Numbered from the stretch's first letter, positions 32,345-45,480 are shown. The stretch: 64,000 nucleotides of DNA from Hibiscus mutabilis (GCA_019671005.1 CM033745.1:46123241-46187240), one strand, 5' to 3'. Made by a program: numbers and translations. The notes: generated by a model not told the origin, from the letters alone.

Positions 32345-34460
32345 TACTAACCGATAACGGTTTTGTTGATTCTTGTTTGGAAAAAAATCCAATAAACCCG
32401 ATGAAAAGATAGGAATTAAATCCTAAAACAAATTGTTTACAAGATCTTAGTTTCCAAAACCAATCAAGATTTCGTCTAGATATCCATTTTGTTTCTATAA
32501 AATTTCTCAAAAAAAAAATATTAGTACAAAAATAAAATTCACGGTGTTTTCAAAACACAATCAATAATTATTATCACATTTAATAATAATCATAAATGTC
32601 AAAAAATTATGTCACAAGATAATCTATATTTATCTCATATTTAATATTAAAAGCCCAAAAATATAAAGTAATAGCACCATAAATATTACCATGATAATAT
32701 CATAATAATATTACAAAAATAATACCTAAATTTAAGGTATTGCCTTTTAACACCTTGTAGTAAACAAGGCTTCAATGACAACAATCATGCATCGGATCGA
32801 AGCTGCGTAATCTAACTTCTGGAACGCACAACCATTAATGATGCATCTCATCAAAGTTCGAGTTGAAGCATTCGTGTCCACTGTTCACAACCACTCAAGA
32901 TTTTCACCAAACAGGGACGACAATTTTCCTTTACTTGCCACTTTAATTTAAAGCCCTGTAAATGCTATAAAATTAAACTCTCGAAAGGTGAAAATAATAG
33001 ACATGAAATCATATGTGTTAACAATGAGTAACAACAAACTTAGCATGCTTTTTCATATAATGAAATTAACGCATGAAAAAGAAGAATAGAAAAAAGAAAG
33101 CAAAATCAGCCTTTCCTTTCTCTAATGTTTTCATTCGCGTGGAAAACTTCATCGTGGTATGAACCGCCGCTCTGCTCGTCTTGTACTAAAACTGAAATTC
33201 TATCTTAAGATTATTAGAAAAATAATGTAATAATCTAAGAAAATAAAATAGTAAGTCAAATAAAATAAATACTAATTTATTATTAAATTGAACAAATCAT
33301 AAAATTAAAATACAATAATATTATAAACATAAATCAAATACTAAGACAGTAAATTGAAACCGTTTACTTGTGTTGAGGTTTGTGTAACACACAATATTTT
33401 CAGAGTAAAAGTAATTGAAAATTCTCTGTGTTTTTTTATCATTAGTAAAACCTAGTAGGTTTGCATCTTATTTATAGGTATAGAAGTTTCATTGGAAATA
33501 AAATTTGTGAATGTAAAACCTAGTAGGTTTGCATGGTATTTATAGGTGTAAAAGTTTTATTAGAAATAAAATTTGTGAATTATCTGAATTTTATTTAAAA
33601 TAAAATTTCTAGCATTATCACTATAATATCTGAATTAAAAGATAATATTTTATCCTTCTAATTTTAAAATATTCAAAATATAGTATCCAAATTTAAAGAT
33701 TATCACTTATCACTTTATTTGAGATATTAAAAAATTTATATTTAAGGAAAATTATATCGTAATGAGTTAAAATATTCGTAAGCCCACAAAAGGCCTAACT
33801 GGTCCAAACATTCACATAATTTATATCATATAAGCTTAAGTTATTAAATAATTATCAAGTAGGGTCTTGTATATAAACATATCCTACGCTTGGTACCCCA
33901 TCAATGTGGGATTAAGCTTTTTCTTTTTCCTAAACTCAATTCACATGCCTTACTTCGAACATCAATTTCTCATTCATCACACACCCGTTTTGAGCGTGTA
34001 AGATATCGTTGTAAAAGTCTATTAGAATAGAATAGAATATGAAGACGTAATTTTATTATTTGAATCTCCACCTTTACCCATAATAAATATGCCTCAAAAT
34101 TTCCACTTTTATCATATTTTTTTCCCTACAATTTACTCTTTTTTAAAATTTGGGGCTGACAACCCGTTATCTTTTTTTGGATTTCATGTAGGTCGAGGGA
34201 AGTTAACCACCTCCTCATCCTCACACTCTCATTTCTTCCTTCTTCATTTCTATTCTGAAAATCTCAACCTTACATTCTTGCAAGACAAGCGAGATTAATG
34301 AAGGTAGGATTCTTGTTATTCTATTTGCGAGATTCAAGAAAAGTTCAATACAAAAGGGTAATGTAAATCTTTTGAGGGGTTTATAGAGGGTTTTGGACCT
34401 TGATAGCTCTACAACTTATTTCAATCTGTTTTAGTGTTAATAACCCAATGTTCTTCTCCA
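32345..34460. other. AT-rich intergenic stretch, possible decayed LTR
   Basis: No gene recognised. It contains a 68-bp tandem duplication with a minus-strand TATA-like motif (33445-33580), and GGTACCCCATCAATGTGGGA at about 33892, which resembles plant LTR upstream regions. LTR boundaries could not be fixed. Confidence 0.4.
33445..33580. repeat. 68-bp tandem duplication carrying TATA-like motifs
   Basis: Two direct copies (33445-33512 and 33513-33580), each starting GTAAAACCTAGTAGGTTTGC and each containing TATAAATA on the minus strand (33469-33476 and 33537-33544). Confidence 0.8.
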
Positions 34461-36275
34461 TTTGATCATCTGTTTATTTTAGTAATTCAGTTTTTGCTTT
34501 GTTTGATTAGTAAGAGAGATTGAAGAGTCATATCAGGCTAAGAGAAAGAAGAAGATTGGTGGTAGTTGATCAAATGAGGTTCCTTTTGTTGCGCTAATAA
34601 GTGCTACGCAAATGTGCAAGTATACACGTCGCAAGTTATAGTATAAAAGATATCGTCTCCACAGGGATTGGTGCTACTTCAAGAATCTAGTCTCTTGCAC
34701 TGTAAAAATAAAAACACAAATAAAAGATTATAGAAGTTTAACTAATCTAGAAAGCAAATAAGTAAAAGAAAATATGAATTCAATTGAGAGAGATAGGCTA
34801 GGTTATCGTGAGTTGAGGTGTGATAGCCGATTGGATTGTCTTGGTAAAAGAGTGCACGGGCAACTCAGTTGCCGTGGCAACTTGCACGACGGGGTTGCCT
34901 TGGCAACTAATTAATGGTTGCCTGGGCGACTAGTTGGGCAACTACTTGGGCGACTGGGCAGCAACTTCAAGGTTCGGCGGAGCGTTCTTCAATGGTTTCT
35001 TCTTATCCCTAAGTCGAAACTCTAGCTACTTGTACATGCCTTGATAATACATCCCTGCGTGAATCAAGGGTGAACAACAACCAATCTTGCGCTCCTCTTA
35101 GCCGTTGAAATCCTTAACTTATTCCTAAGCCGGATTAATCTTCACCATCATTGGATTGCATAAAGATCATATTCATTCGTTTCTTGAATCTAACTCTCCC
35201 GATATTAGATAAATGGATGAAATCACGAGATCCTCTCCCAATTCACTCGCAAGCAATAATAAGAACCAAGAATGAATAAACCTTGAAATAGAAAAGTGCA
35301 AACTCTTATTACCTAAACAAAAACCAATAGTTTCTCACAACCACAAAACACAATAACCATAGCCAAGTAAATTTAGTTCATGGCTAGGTTCCAAAGAAAC
35401 ACAAGATAAACAATCCCTAGCATGAACCCAATCGAACAAGGAAGAAAGGCTGAAGCTTGTCGAAAATTCCCTTTTGCTTCCTCTTTTGGTCTTGTCGAAA
35501 TTCCCTCTTGCTCTCTCTATCAAAATTTCTCTATTTTTCTCTATATGGATTGTCGAAATCTCCTTGCTATTTATAGGGCTAGGCCAAAGTCCTTCTTTGA
35601 GGAGGAGTTTGAGTTGGAATTAAATTATCTTTAAAGAATATAATTTTTTATTATAATTTTATTCCTATTAGAACTTCTCCTATCTTCTTGGAATTTAATT
35701 CTTCTTTAATCTCTGCATGGCAATCAAATTCCTTTGGGCTTGGGCCTTGCTCCATGTCATCTTGGGCTTGTAAAGTCATGAATTTCGACATCCCTATTGC
35801 ATTTTGTCTTTGTCGACAAATGCCATGGCAACTGGCTCGGCGTCTCCTTCATGCATTGCCCTGGCAACTAGCTCGGCATTGCTTTGGCAAGTGATCCTGC
35901 ACATACACACACAAAGCACACCAAAGCAGCATCTTTTCCACAAAAACTACCAAGTTATGTAATCAAGCTCAACGATGGAAGGAAACATGGATTAATGCAT
36001 GAATGGCTAACTATGCAACTAATATAAGCCTAAGTCTAACAATAATATGAGTAAAAATGGTAAGAAAAATAGTTCTTTTGAACACTTATCACCTTTCATA
36101 ATTTTTACATAAGGTAGTACACTTGATCATATTTTTATATTAGTAATTCAATTTTTTCCTTGTTTGATTAGTGATAGAGGTTAAAGAGCCATCTCAAGTT
36201 AAGAGAGGGGAGAAGATTGGTGGTAGTTGATCAAATGAGGTTCCTTTTATGATTTTTGCATAGAAAACTTGTAAA
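34461..36275. repeat. About 155-bp tandem duplication, first copy split by a solo LTR
   Basis: First copy: 34461-34586 continued at 36092-36120. Second copy: 36121 to about 36275. Both contain GATTGGTGGTAGTTGATCAA then ATGAGGTTCCTTTT, and both continue with TCATAATTTTTACAT / TATGATTTTTGCAT once the inserted element is removed. Confidence 0.8.
34587..36091. mobile_element. 1505-bp TG...CA solo LTR (or terminal-repeat element) with 5-bp target duplication
   Basis: It begins TGTTGCGCTAATAAGTG and ends CACTTATCA, with imperfect inverted ends. CCTTT flanks both sides (34582-34586 and 36092-36096), and the neighbouring tandem-duplicate copy supplies the empty site. No retroelement protein is encoded. 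It contains repeated TTGCC-NN-GGCAA palindromes: GTTGCCGTGGCAAC at 34868, GTTGCCTTGGCAAC at 34894, TGCCATGGCA at 35821 and TTGCCCTGGCAA at 35856. The retroelement family is not identified. Confidence 0.75.
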
Positions 36276-36921
36276 GTTGGAGATGCTTCATACATTTCAT
36301 AATATAATGTCTTGATTGTTGGTATTGTGCATGTTGAGTGTAAAGCATGTTTGTTGTGATTAAATGCTTGTTTGATGTTAGAAGATGGTTTAAACTGTGT
36401 CATATGTCTCCTTATAATACCATAAACTTTAGAAATCAACTAGGGCCATAGTACAAGTTATTAATTATGGATTAGATATGATTTCCAAACCATAAACATG
36501 AATAACTAATCGATATAAATTATGTGACTACTCGTAGAAGAGTAGTAATTTTTAGTGAGTTTCATGATAAATCGAGTTGAGTGTGACTTGATGGTTGAGA
36601 TACATGTTGGTTGTTTGTGGCTTGAGGGCATTACTTGTTATGTGATGATGTGTGATGGGCAATTCAGATACTCGATAATTGTGTTGTCTAATGTTTTTTG
36701 TGTTCTTGGACACAACAATTCTACGCTACATTGTGGAAGTAATACCTGATGCTTAGTGTGTTACATGTACCATCATCACTTATATAATATGATGATTAGT
36801 GTGTTTCAGCCATTATTACCACTGTTATTGGTATATTTATTATTGTGTGGATGTATCATTATTGTATGTTTTGGTCGAATATTATTTAATTGATGATTGA
36901 TTTTATAATGATAAATATAGT
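36276..36921. other. Unassigned intergenic stretch
   Basis: AT-rich, with short stop-rich frames only; no feature recognised. Confidence 0.5.
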
Positions 36922-37660
36922 GTAACAACCTGAGTTTTTGTGTCAACATTCAAGTGTTGACACGAATTTGAGTTAAAAATAGTTCATTGGGCATTTAGAG
37001 CCTTTTGAACAAATAATAGTTTATAGCATTAGTCTATAAATTACTGAAATATCTCTAGGATTAACAATAATAGTTTATAAATCTTAAATAACCTATAGTA
37101 AATGATGAGCATGTGTTGGCTATTAAGTTTTTGATGTGTAATTATTTTATTTGTTTGTGTGACATTGTTATATGATATTGTTTTTATAAATAATGATCTT
37201 GCACTATACGACCTGATGTGTGACACATGTGGGCTATTGAGAACATAATGTTATGATATTGGTCTGCGTGGTTGGGTTAACTTTTGAACACTTGATATTA
37301 AGAGAATTGCATGTGAGAAATAGGCTGGCTGGTGAGCACCCACCAAGTTAGCTGATGAGCTCCCGATGATACATGATATTATTTAGCCAAGGCATGGGAC
37401 TATTTGGATACGCTATGTTTGACTTGTAATGATGATTTTGTTTGAGATACATTGCATGCAATGAACCATATGGCTTCATGGTATTATGATATTGTAATGA
37501 TTGTGTCACAAGGTATGAATATGAATAGTTGCTTAAGGATAATAATTTGTGAATTATTTATACATTTGCCAAATCAATAGGGTAGGAGGATTCCTTATTT
37601 ATAATTGTTTAAACTATTTGATTTATATATTTGATTTGTATGCTTATGTTTATCTACCTC
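36922..37660 (+). repeat. Diverged LTR fragment (start only)
   Basis: Begins TGTAACAACCTGAGTTTTTG and resembles, in opposite orientation, the start of the solo LTR at 38480-41125 (TGTAACGACCTGAATTTTCA). The downstream part diverges and no LTR end was found, so the right boundary is approximate. Confidence 0.5.
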
Positions 37661-37956
37661 ATGTAGTATAGTACAATAAAATTTCAATAAATGAATGCTA
37701 TATAATTAATGATCTCAGTTAAATAATAATTTTTTTTCGATCTCGACTTGGACCAATGGGATAAAATAATAATCTTGTTAAATGCATATGATAATAATTT
37801 TTAGAAAAATCCTTAAGGTTCCAATGAAAATATAAAATTATAATTCATTAAATATACTAAAAAAATTATATACAATACGTCAAACTAAAGTGCTTTATAG
37901 AAAACTCTTATTTTTCAATTTTATTCTTTGATAAAAATCCATATGTAGTTAACTAC

Positions 37957-38190
37957 TTCTTTGCATGTGAATCAAATACAATTTCATCTTTAACTTTTAG
38001 AAGGGCATAAATCAAATTCGGTATATTCTACTCGTGTTGTATGTGGGCATAAACCAAACAATTTACTAAATAATTCTTTGCATGTGAATTAAATGCAATT
38101 TCATCTTTAACTTTTAAAAGGACATAAACCAAATCTGGCATTTTCTTCTCGTTTTGTATTAAATAATTCTTCAAGGTATCTCTTTAACAC
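37957..38190. repeat. About 117-bp tandem duplication
   Basis: TTCTTTGCATGTGAATCAAA at 37957 recurs as TTCTTTGCATGTGAATTAAA at 38074, and both copies continue with CAATTTCATCTTTAACTTTT and a GGCATAAA/GACATAAACC segment. Confidence 0.75.
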
Positions 38191-38479
38191 CTTTAAAAGA
38201 TTATATGAATTATAGTATTTTGATATGTACATGTGTTTATTTATAATAAAATTTTTAATCTATCGAATGAACGAATGAATGTATACATATTGCATTTTGA
38301 AATCATTAATTCTACTTTTTTTTTCTTTTTGGTTACATGAACCAATTAATTAACTCTTTTTTTGTTATATGAAAAATTCACTTTGATACATGCACCTATG
38401 AGATTAACTTTGATTCATTGCACCTACATGCATATTTGATTTTGATCAAAAAAAATTCATGAATATTCTCTAAATTAAT

Positions 38480-41125
38480 TGCAACACCCTGATCCCAATC
38501 CAGATCCAAAGCGTTACATTCAGGTCACCCAAACTGACCCATCAATTTTTTAAATTTAAAATTTTAGATTTAGCCATTTTCAAAACATCAAATCATCCAT
38601 AATTCCATGTAATTAAATAGGCATTAAAAATAAGTTTACAAAATATGAACTCCAAGTTTAAAACACCGCATAACAAGATAATATTCCAAATAGAGTTTAC
38701 ACACTCAACCACTATAAGGTCCTATGAATACAATAGCCCAAACTAAACATTAATTATTATACTCTGAAGCGATGTAATGCTGGGAAATCCCTTCTCGGTG
38801 TGCTCCTCAGTCACGATCAACCTATAAACCTGCAAACGAAAACAACGATTCTTACAAAGCTCAGTGGTACATTTTTAATCTACCACAATTTATGATTATC
38901 ATAAAATAAGCATGCGAGATAAATATAGTTCAGAGAGCGCAGATAAGGCTTCACTATCTATGAGTTATTATCTAGCCTACACTGGCTAGGGTTCTTAGAT
39001 CACCTATCTTAAGGTATCATTAAACCTTCAAAAAGTCTTACATGCTCTACAATTCTTCACAAAACTCGAGGTCACTCGGCCCCTTGAGATTAATACATCC
39101 ATAAGTTATCATACATGGCACACAAGGCCCAACCATACCCGAGATCTCATCAAACCATCAAAGCAATAGCACACAACGTAGAACCACAAAACTAGAGTGA
39201 GACTCCGGACCACACTTCGGGAATATACACTCTGAGCGAGACCTAGGGCCACACAACATCAGGGACGTATGCTCTAAACTCTACAATACCTGAGTGAGAC
39301 CTGGGGCCAAACAAAACCAGGAACGTACACTCTATACTCAGAATCCCCTATCGAGTATCTTTGAATAAGACCCGAGGCCACACAATGTTGGGAACATACA
39401 TTCGGCATCTTTGACCATGATGTTGCAACACTCTCACTGGTATCCTGATCACATCAATCAAATGACTTAAACAATCAATTTCTACCCAATATACAAGCAA
39501 CATGATCCCAAGGATCACCCTATTGTTGCTAATCATCAACACATCATTTATTTTACATATCGAGTTATTAGTACGTTATGAAGAAGTATATAATTAATCT
39601 CATTTATTGTCTCCATTAATCCACGGTATCTCATTAATCAAGGTGACTCAGCCAACAAGTGCCCACATGGCACACACACATATCAATACATCATCAAGTG
39701 ACCCTACGATTCTTAACAATTTACGAGTTACCCATTTCAATTACCAAGTTCTTATGTATAATGCTCATACATAAGGGTAAGTTCTCGGTTTTTCCATTTT
39801 AAAATTCATTTTATCACATTAGGAGTCCATTAGGCCACGACCACAAATTATCATCCATTCGAGCTCAAATTCACATTTTTGGGCAGATTGCCTAGTGGGT
39901 ACCGGTACGGGTCCTCACGTACCGGTACGATACCCTGGGTATCGGTATTCCCAGCGTACCGATACGGAATTAGCTCATTAGAATTTTAATAAAATACTAA
40001 GTGCTGGTACGGGTAGACTCGTACTAATATTGCTTATGTTCGCGTACAGTTACAACTTAAAGCTCGTACCGTTACGCCCCTCATAGTACATGTGTGTTCT
40101 TCAACCCAGAACACAGGGTATCAGTATGGGCTTCCCATGTACCGATACCAAAGCCCAATAATGGCTTTCTAGGCTAAAGAAATTGCTCCTAAAGACCCCA
40201 AATCACGACCCCCTAACCCTTTAACTCGATCCTACATCTTATGAAAGTTATTTAGGGTGGTTGGCTACCATTTTTACACATTATTATCAATTAATCTGGA
40301 TTTTACCATTAACAAGGCTTTAAGCTACCAAAACCCCTAACTAGCAATGATAAACCATAAAATCAAGCAAGACAATCACTTTATAATCTTCAAGAAGAGA
40401 AAGAGTCAGAGATGTACTGACCTTAAGCAATAAACCCTAAATTAGCTCTTACACTAGCCCCCTTGGACTTCCCTCTTTGTCTCAAGCTTGCAAAAATCCT
40501 CCAACCCTTTCCATTATGCCATACAAACAAGAAATCTAAACCAAAGCTTATTCTAGCATGAAGGAGGATATTAACTACAAAAATATAACCTTTAGAACAA
40601 AAGAATAACTCCATAAATTATTCCAAGCTTGAATCTTCCAAAAATTCATAAATGGTTAACTCACCTATTTGAGAAGAGAATACACTTTTCTTGAAGCCCT
40701 TGAAAAGGAGATTAACATATTGCAATCTTGAATCTTGGGTGAGAAAAATGATTAGGAAAGTTTTCTCCTTTAAATCCAAATAGTCTTGGGTGTTGGAGAG
40801 AAAATATTAAGAAGAAAGATGAGGAAGAGGGTGGGAAATTGTGACCTCACCAAAAGCTATCTTGCCCCATCCCCTTATAACTCACATGAAGCTAAGAAAA
40901 AAAAGAGGGAATATCAACCCATCTTTCTCCCAAGGGTAAAATTACAACATAAATCCCCCAAGTTCCTCATCTTTTTCAAAATGGCCACTTGCCAAGCCCA
41001 ATTAGCTCAATACTCATCCAATAAGGCCCAATCTCAACCCAATAGGTCAAATGGCCCAAACCAACACGTAGGTACATAACTCGGGTTAACACCTAAATGT
41101 TGACTTGAAAATTCAGGTCGTTACA
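38480..41125 (-). mobile_element. Solo LTR, gypsy-like, about 2.65 kb
   Basis: On the minus strand it starts TGTAACGACCTGAATTTTCA at 41125 and ends GGGTGTTGCA at 38480. The flanks TTAAT (38475-38479) and TTACT (41126-41130) match at 4 of 5 bases, fitting a 5-bp target duplication. There is no internal domain. Ends and size resemble the Tekay LTRs at 9897 and 17485, and it shares their GTACCGGTAC/CGATACGG motif cluster (39898-40150). It may therefore be another Tekay-type family, though overall similarity looks low. Confidence 0.7.
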
Positions 41126-41379
41126 TTACTAAATATTAATTTATCAATAAATTAATAAAATATTTATTTATCGATAAACTAATAACCTCGATAAAATAAT
41201 AATTTTGTTTGAGTCCCAGGGTTATTATTTTACAAATATTTTGTTGTATAATGATTATGAACTACTAAGCTTCGTTAAGCTCAACGTGCAATTATTTCTG
41301 CATGCATGTGTAGTTAAATTTTTTTGATTGAGTCAGATCGGAGTTACACTTACGACTCGTAAAATCGATTGGAAAACAA

Positions 41380-43076
41380 CAAAAAATAGCATAAGTGATT
41401 TTATACATAGGTTAAAAATAAAAATAAACTAAAGATAAAAGCAAATCATACTGGTTTGTGTAAGGTCGGGGTGATTTAGCACCGGGGAAGTTGAAGAGGG
41501 TTCAGTTTGGGTATATCTAGGCTTAAGAGGAGAAGAAAGGGTGATTCTATTGAATCAAGAATTAGATCTGAAATTTTTGAAAGAAATTGGGAGTTTTAAG
41601 TTTTTTAGGGTTTCACGGCGGCCAAAAATTGCTCAAGACGGCCGAAAATTATCTTGTGGGATCGGAGTTTGGCTTGCGGTGGTTTGGGAAGTTTAGGTGG
41701 TGGCTAGGAAAATTTATGTGGTGGCCAGAACTTCGATGGAGGAAATGGTGACCGGTGTTCATTGTGTTCTTCATGAAAATAAAGAACACAATATGAACAC
41801 CAAGAAAAATGAGCATTCGATTCATTTTCGGGTGGGTTTTCTGGGAAATTGGTGTTAGTAGAGAGAGATTGAGAGGAAGTTACAAGAAGAGAGAAAGATA
41901 GAGAAAAGTCAAAAAAATGAAGAAAAAAGAAGAAGATAAAGTTAGGTGCAAAACACACCGTTTTGAATGCTAGTTGGATCTAAGATCTGTGCGCTTTTCG
42001 TTCGGGTCGGGTCTTAGGATCCGCACCCTACTATTCGGATCCTTGTAATTGGGCATTCAATTTTAATACTATTCAATTTAGTCTTTAATGCTTCGATTCC
42101 AAGTTTAATTTTATTCAATTTGGTCCCTATTTTCAATTACTTACTTGAATTGATGCATGTAGCCTAAAATTATTTAATGGGGACATTTATATTAAATTCA
42201 AATAGTGTTGAGTAGATCAATCAATGAAGATGGCCAAGAGAGGGTGAATTGGTAATTAAAAAATTTGGTGGAAGCAATATTATAACCTTAGTCTTAGGTT
42301 CTTTAATTACGACTCTAATTAAATGATTTGAATAGGATTTAGATAATTGCAGCAATTTAATAAATATTATTTAGGAGATTTGAGAATCAAAATTTGAATG
42401 GTATCCAAAAGAAATTGGATGTTGTTCAACATGAACTCTAAATTTTAATAAATAATATTTATTAAAACCTAAGAAATATTTAATTGTTTAACTTAGATGA
42501 ATATCTTAGAGCCTTTAGACAAGACTAATTACTTTAAATATATAGAATGAATAATTTGTAGGGAAATATTATCTATAATTTTGAAATTCAATTAGAATGA
42601 TATCCTAAAGTAATTGGGTATTGTTCCGTATGAATTTTGAAATTAAATAATATACATAGATTTAAAATATTCATAAACTAATTAGAGTTTTTTTAGGTTA
42701 TTTACTTAAAATGATTTCCATAATTGATTGCATACATATAAACCTTTTAGAAACAAAATATATTTTAGGAATAATAAAAGACGATGTTGTGATTGTATAC
42801 GGGTGTTTTTCATTTTAGATTCAAAATAAAATATATTTTCCCTAAAAAGAATATATTTATTTTTAAATATAAACACTATTAGAACTGAACGATTAAATTA
42901 AAGTCGAATTATTATTTTAAATGCCAAAATGCAACACAAAATTAAGTAGTTATCGGTTTCGTACGTTGTAGGGGTGCTAATCTTTCCCCACACGTAATTG
43001 ACTTCCGAACCTCAACTTTTAAAACCTTTGGTTATTTTTTGTGTCCAGTCTACCAAAGTGATCGGTGACGACTGTA
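41380..43076 (+). repeat. Tat-like LTR fragment D1, 5' truncated
   Basis: Collinear with D2 (43555-44450) over about 900 bases, including AAAATAAAAGCAAATCA, TTTAAGTTTTTTAGGGTTT and AGGTTCTTTAATTA. Its tail CAGTCTACCAAAGTGATCGG matches the end region of the LTR of element B (54940-54975, opposite strand). Contains a GC-rich patch CACGGCGGCC. It stops abruptly where D2 starts. Confidence 0.65.
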
Positions 43077-44495
43077 ATACCCAAATTTTTTTGGGTATAT
43101 ATATAGTATTAAATAAACAAATATTAAAATAAATATGTACAAAATTTAAAGTTAAATATAATAGTCCATAAAAAGCCCATTTACAAGTCTATCATAAATA
43201 CAAGCCCAAATGGACCAACTCCCAGCTCTTACTAGCCCATTTACAATTCATCCCCCCATTATAATACGTTCCAGGTGACACGCACTCAATGGTTAGAAAG
43301 GGTAGCCACAAATTGTGCTTCCTTAGATGTTTGCTGGTACCAACTCATTACCAAACTGGTCGTGACATTAGCGAGACATCAACAACAACGTTACCAATGG
43401 TCAACCCTACAAGTACCGAAGAGAGAAAAATATCAAAGAATTAATGGCATAAATTATTATCATATTAAAAAATAATTAGTGGGAGAGAATTTTTTTTCTT
43501 TACTTCGATTTTTGCAAAAAAATGTAACAAAATATCAATTTATATGCATGAAAACATAAATAAAAAAGCAAACTAAAAATAAAAGCAATTCAGAGTGATT
43601 TATATGTGGTTGGAGTGGTTCTAGCGATGGTGGAGTCGAAAATGTATTTGGTTTTGGGTAGATTTAGGTTTAAGAGGGTGAAGAAGGGTGATTCTGTCAA
43701 ATTAAGATTAATTTGAGGATTTAGGATGAAAATGAAAATTTTAAGTTTTTTAGGGTTTATAGTGGCCGAAAATTGTCTTGCGGCGGCCAATAATAACCAA
43801 ACAGTGGTCGGAGGAAGTCAAACAGTGATCGAAAAAGTTTAGGTGATGGTTAGAGAAATTAAAACGACTCTAGTGGTGGTCGGTGACCGGAGTTTTTCGT
43901 GTTCATGAAGAACACATGAAGAACATTGAAGAAAGTAGTGATTTTGATCGGGTTTTAGGTTTTTTTCTGGGTAATAGGGTGTTATTTAAGGAGAGAGAGG
44001 CATAGAGAATTGAGAGGGTTGTGAGTAGAGAGAGATAGAGGGTTGAAGGAAATGAAAGAAAATGGACAAATTTTTTTGTTAAAGGGGCTTTATATACAAG
44101 GTGCTAAACGCACTGTTTTGAACACGAGTCAAATTTAGGATCTACGTGTTTTTATTCGGGTCGGATCTTAGAATCCACGCCCTACTCTTTGGATCCTTGT
44201 AATTTGGGCTTCAAACTTTAATAAAATTCAATTTAGTCCCATATTGCTTTAATTCTAAGTTTAGTCTTGTTCAATTTGGTCATTGTTTTATTTATTTGCT
44301 TAAATTAATGCATGTAGCTTTATAGTATTTGACTTGAACACTTAGATTAAATTTAAATAGATGTTAGAACCTTAGTTTTAGGTTCTTTAATTATTTAATT
44401 AAATAATTTGAATAAGATTTAGACAATTGTAGTAATTTAATAAATATTGTTTAGGATAGATGTTAGAACCTTAGTTTTAGGTTCTTTAATTATCT
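43077..44495 (+). repeat. Tat-like LTR fragment D2, 3' truncated
   Basis: Starts TGTAATACCCAAATTT, like the LTR of B (TGTAATAACCTAATTTT), and continues collinear with D1. Near its end a segment beginning TAGATGTTAGAACCTTAG is duplicated (44358 and 44456). It is truncated near 44495. An antisense TATA motif lies at 44088-44096. Confidence 0.65.
44088..44096 (-). promoter_or_regulatory. Antisense TATA-like box in D2
   Basis: TATATAAAG on the minus strand, opposite to the LTR sense direction, followed on that strand by a long C/T-rich leader-like stretch. LTR B has the same arrangement at 55995. Confidence 0.4.
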
Positions 44496-45480
44496 CTAAA
44501 CTCATTAATCAATCTCCCATTTTCACCTTTGAAATACCCATTGACAATATTCTTATCTCTATACTTTCTTTATCTCGTACCCACAATAGAACCTATGATT
44601 GCAAAAAAATAAACAAATATCTTTTTTTATTGTTGGCTTTAATTTTTCTTAAGAGACAAAGAATAAGAACTTTTGTACAGAGATTCATTAGAGGATCGTA
44701 CCCTTAAAAAATGACAATCGTTGTAGAATCTATTATCGTAGAGTCGTTTGACCATAAAGACCTTTCTACACATGCAAATCGAAATGTTGTTCGCCTCATT
44801 CATTGCATTCATCTCTTTTATCCTTTACGTTTCTCTATCAGTCTCCTACTTTCTTTTTGTCAAAAGTGAGAAGTGAGAATATTAAGTTTAGGGATTGTAA
44901 TCTATAAAGAGAGATTTTTGTTACGAACGATAACTTTTTTTAAAAAATAAATTTTAAAATTCATGTGGACTTGATCTAAAAATATTTAAATAAGTCATGT
45001 CATGGACACATCATGCCATGTCACAGACACATCCATGGGTTAACAGTAGAGTGGTGAAAAACTCAATGTTGAAAGTTGAGTAGTGAATTAAAAAATTTTA
45101 AAATTAAGTGACCAAAATAAGAGTGAAAACACACTTGCGTGATGAATTTTGTATTTTACCCTTACTATTATTTTCCCCTAATTTTGCAATATTTTAGATT
45201 CCTGCGTTTTCTCATTATTCCCCACTTTCTCAACTTATTAATTCAGTTCTAGAAAGTTCAATTTTTTATAATACTCAAGACTGATAACTGCGGCTGTTTC
45301 TAAAAAAAAAAACAGCTTAAATAACGGCTAAAATGAAGCCTTGTTTATTAGGCCGTTGGATTGAGCATTATTAATATTAAGCCTTGGATTAAAAAAGAAA
45401 AAAAAGGTAAAACATAACCCGGTTAACCGGTTGCCTTAGAAGTAAGGTAAAAACCCAAGCAAATAAGCGACATGAGGGAG
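44496..45480. other. Unassigned stretch upstream of the VDAC relic
   Basis: AT-rich with no protein match. Close to the VDAC relic it holds the perfect 12-base palindrome CCGGTTAACCGG (45419-45430), which could belong to the former promoter. The transcribed leader probably starts at about 45480-45600, with a possible leader intron donor CAAG/GTAAG-like site at 45597. Confidence 0.4.

Noticed and set aside
34089..34298. 69-codon frame with a leader-like upstream region
   Set aside because: No recognised domain, no splice structure and AT-rich surroundings; insufficient for a gene call.
37720..41290. Similar AT-rich TAATAATTTT-GATCTCG-type stretches on both sides of the solo LTR, considered as long terminal duplications
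   Set aside because: Similarity is short and low-complexity; only the 5-bp flanks are supportable.
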